Shown piece by piece: positions 63,458-64,000 of a stretch of DNA of 64,000 bases. This DNA is from Bacteroidota bacterium. Its GTDB lineage: Bacteria; Bacteroidota; JABWAT01. Where the stretch lies: assembly GCA_020161835.1 (NCBI GenBank), contig JAIUNL010000002.1:124001-188000 (forward strand). The letters run 5' to 3'. The first letter of the stretch is position 1, and each line of letters begins with the position of its first letter. The notes beneath the pieces were generated by a model. That model worked only from the letters and a program-made list of their open reading frames with translations. It ran no database searches and was not told the DNA's origin. Made by a program: the position numbers and the translations under genes.

Positions 63458-64000
63458 TAGGCTTTTGAAAACAGAACCCTTTTATCAGAGGGTTTTCCAC
63501 AGACAACGCATTCCCCCGGCTCGCCTGGCTCATCCAACGGAATACACCTGATCGTAGCTTTAGTTGCGTCCTTTACTTTCGCTTCGCAATCTGCACTTCC
63601 ACACCAGTGTGAACGTGAAAATCCTTTTTCCTTCTTGACAATTTCTTCGAGTTCAGAATAAGTGTCAGCATTGAAAATATGACTTTCCATTCTTTGCTTT
63701 GCACGGTCAAACAGTCCCTTTTGGATATCATCCAATAATCCGCTGATTCTTGGACTAACATCAGTCAGAGGTAATGTTGTTTTCTCTCCTGAATCACGAC
63801 GGGCCAATGTACAAACACCTGAAGCAAGATCTCTGGGTCCGATTTCTATCCGGAGAGGAACGCCCAGCAATTCATACTCATTAAATTTCCAACCTGGCTT
63901 ATACTGATCACGGTCATCAACATTAACCCTGAATCCCTGAGCAGAAATCTCACTTTTTATCTGATAAGCAGCATCACAAACAGCCTGTTTTTCTTCCTCA
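63454..64000 (-). CDS. proS: Proline--tRNA ligase, 3' part (runs off the window)
   Basis: The reading frame is open to the right edge (64000), so only the C-terminal 180 or so residues are seen. They contain VPLRIEIGPRDL, FDRAKQRM and a Cys set (CGSADC and CVVCGKPS), and the protein ends with a Tyr (SKAY). The pattern matches the archaeal/eukaryote-type ProRS (type 3) C-terminal domain, whose terminal Tyr reaches the active site in characterised enzymes. The domain likely binds zinc. It converges with the MerR-type gene with a four-base overlap. Confidence 0.93.
   Translation of the reverse strand, partial: EEEKQAVCDAAYQIKSEISAQGFRVNVDDRDQYKPGWKFNEYELLGVPLRIEIGPRDLASGVCTLARRDSGEKTTLPLTDVSPRISGLLDDIQKGLFDRAKQRMESHIFNADTYSELEEIVKKEKGFSRSHWCGSADCEAKVKDATKATIRCIPLDEPGEPGECVVCGKPSDKRVLFSKAY

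Overview
The window looks like a chromosomal segment from a member of the FCB superphylum: Bacteroidota or a close relative such as an Ignavibacteria- or Balneolia-type lineage. The signs are a TonB-dependent receptor with a carboxypeptidase-regulatory N-terminal domain followed by a DUF4249 lipoprotein, a GH20 hexosaminidase, DUF4097 and PorT-like proteins, LytS/LytTR pairs, weak or absent Shine-Dalgarno sites in several operons, and one tRNA promoter with a TAnnTTTG -7 box. Species cannot be named from the sequence. No rRNA, CRISPR array or replication origin was seen.

Layout. 1-935 is non-coding and made of GC-rich palindromes and heptamer repeats. 936-7155 is a signalling block: a SpoIIE-type phosphatase fused to a membrane domain, a NarL-type regulator, and a membrane protein/histidine kinase/receiver trio. 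About 7.7-31.4 kb is an accessory island, nearly all on the minus strand. It holds a PLD-like protein and a membrane protein; a type I restriction-modification locus (hsdM, hsdS, hsdR) with SIR2-HerA and an AbiEi/AbiEii toxin-antitoxin pair inserted between hsdS and hsdR; an NdpA-like/membrane-protein gene pair; and a very AT-rich six-gene operon (24947-29313). That operon encodes a GHKL ATPase, a STAS-like DUF4325/winged-helix protein, a small protein, an HExxH metalloprotease, a dCTP deaminase and a small membrane protein. It is the best candidate in the window for an undescribed system, most likely an anti-phage or stress system. The island is flanked by copies of one composite palindromic element in opposite orientation, and on the right also by an IS3 remnant.

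31.8-64 kb is core-type genome: a LytS/LytTR two-component pair, a TonB receptor with its lipoprotein, tRNA-Arg(ACG), secG, tRNA-Lys(CTT), GH20 hexosaminidase, a DUF2779 nuclease, a DUF4097 protein, prmA-ppx, cysteine desulfurase, an ECF sigma/anti-sigma/Spy-like operon, gltX, a ferritin-like/porin/adenylate cyclase/cupredoxin operon, a J-domain/WD40/Lrp operon, a receiver plus degenerate receiver-GGDEF pair, a B12-binding MerR-type regulator, and the 3' part of proS running off the right edge.

Working together: signalling genes dominate both ends, while the middle is a layered defence locus. Tight overlaps (ATGA and similar) define several co-translated units: hsdR-abiEii, hsdM-hsdS, herA-sir2, the ndpA-like pair, the six-gene operon, prmA-ppx, cyclase-porin and receiver-GGDEF. 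Degenerate 7-bp tandem arrays recur in gaps across the window, two of them running into the stop codon of the adjacent gene.
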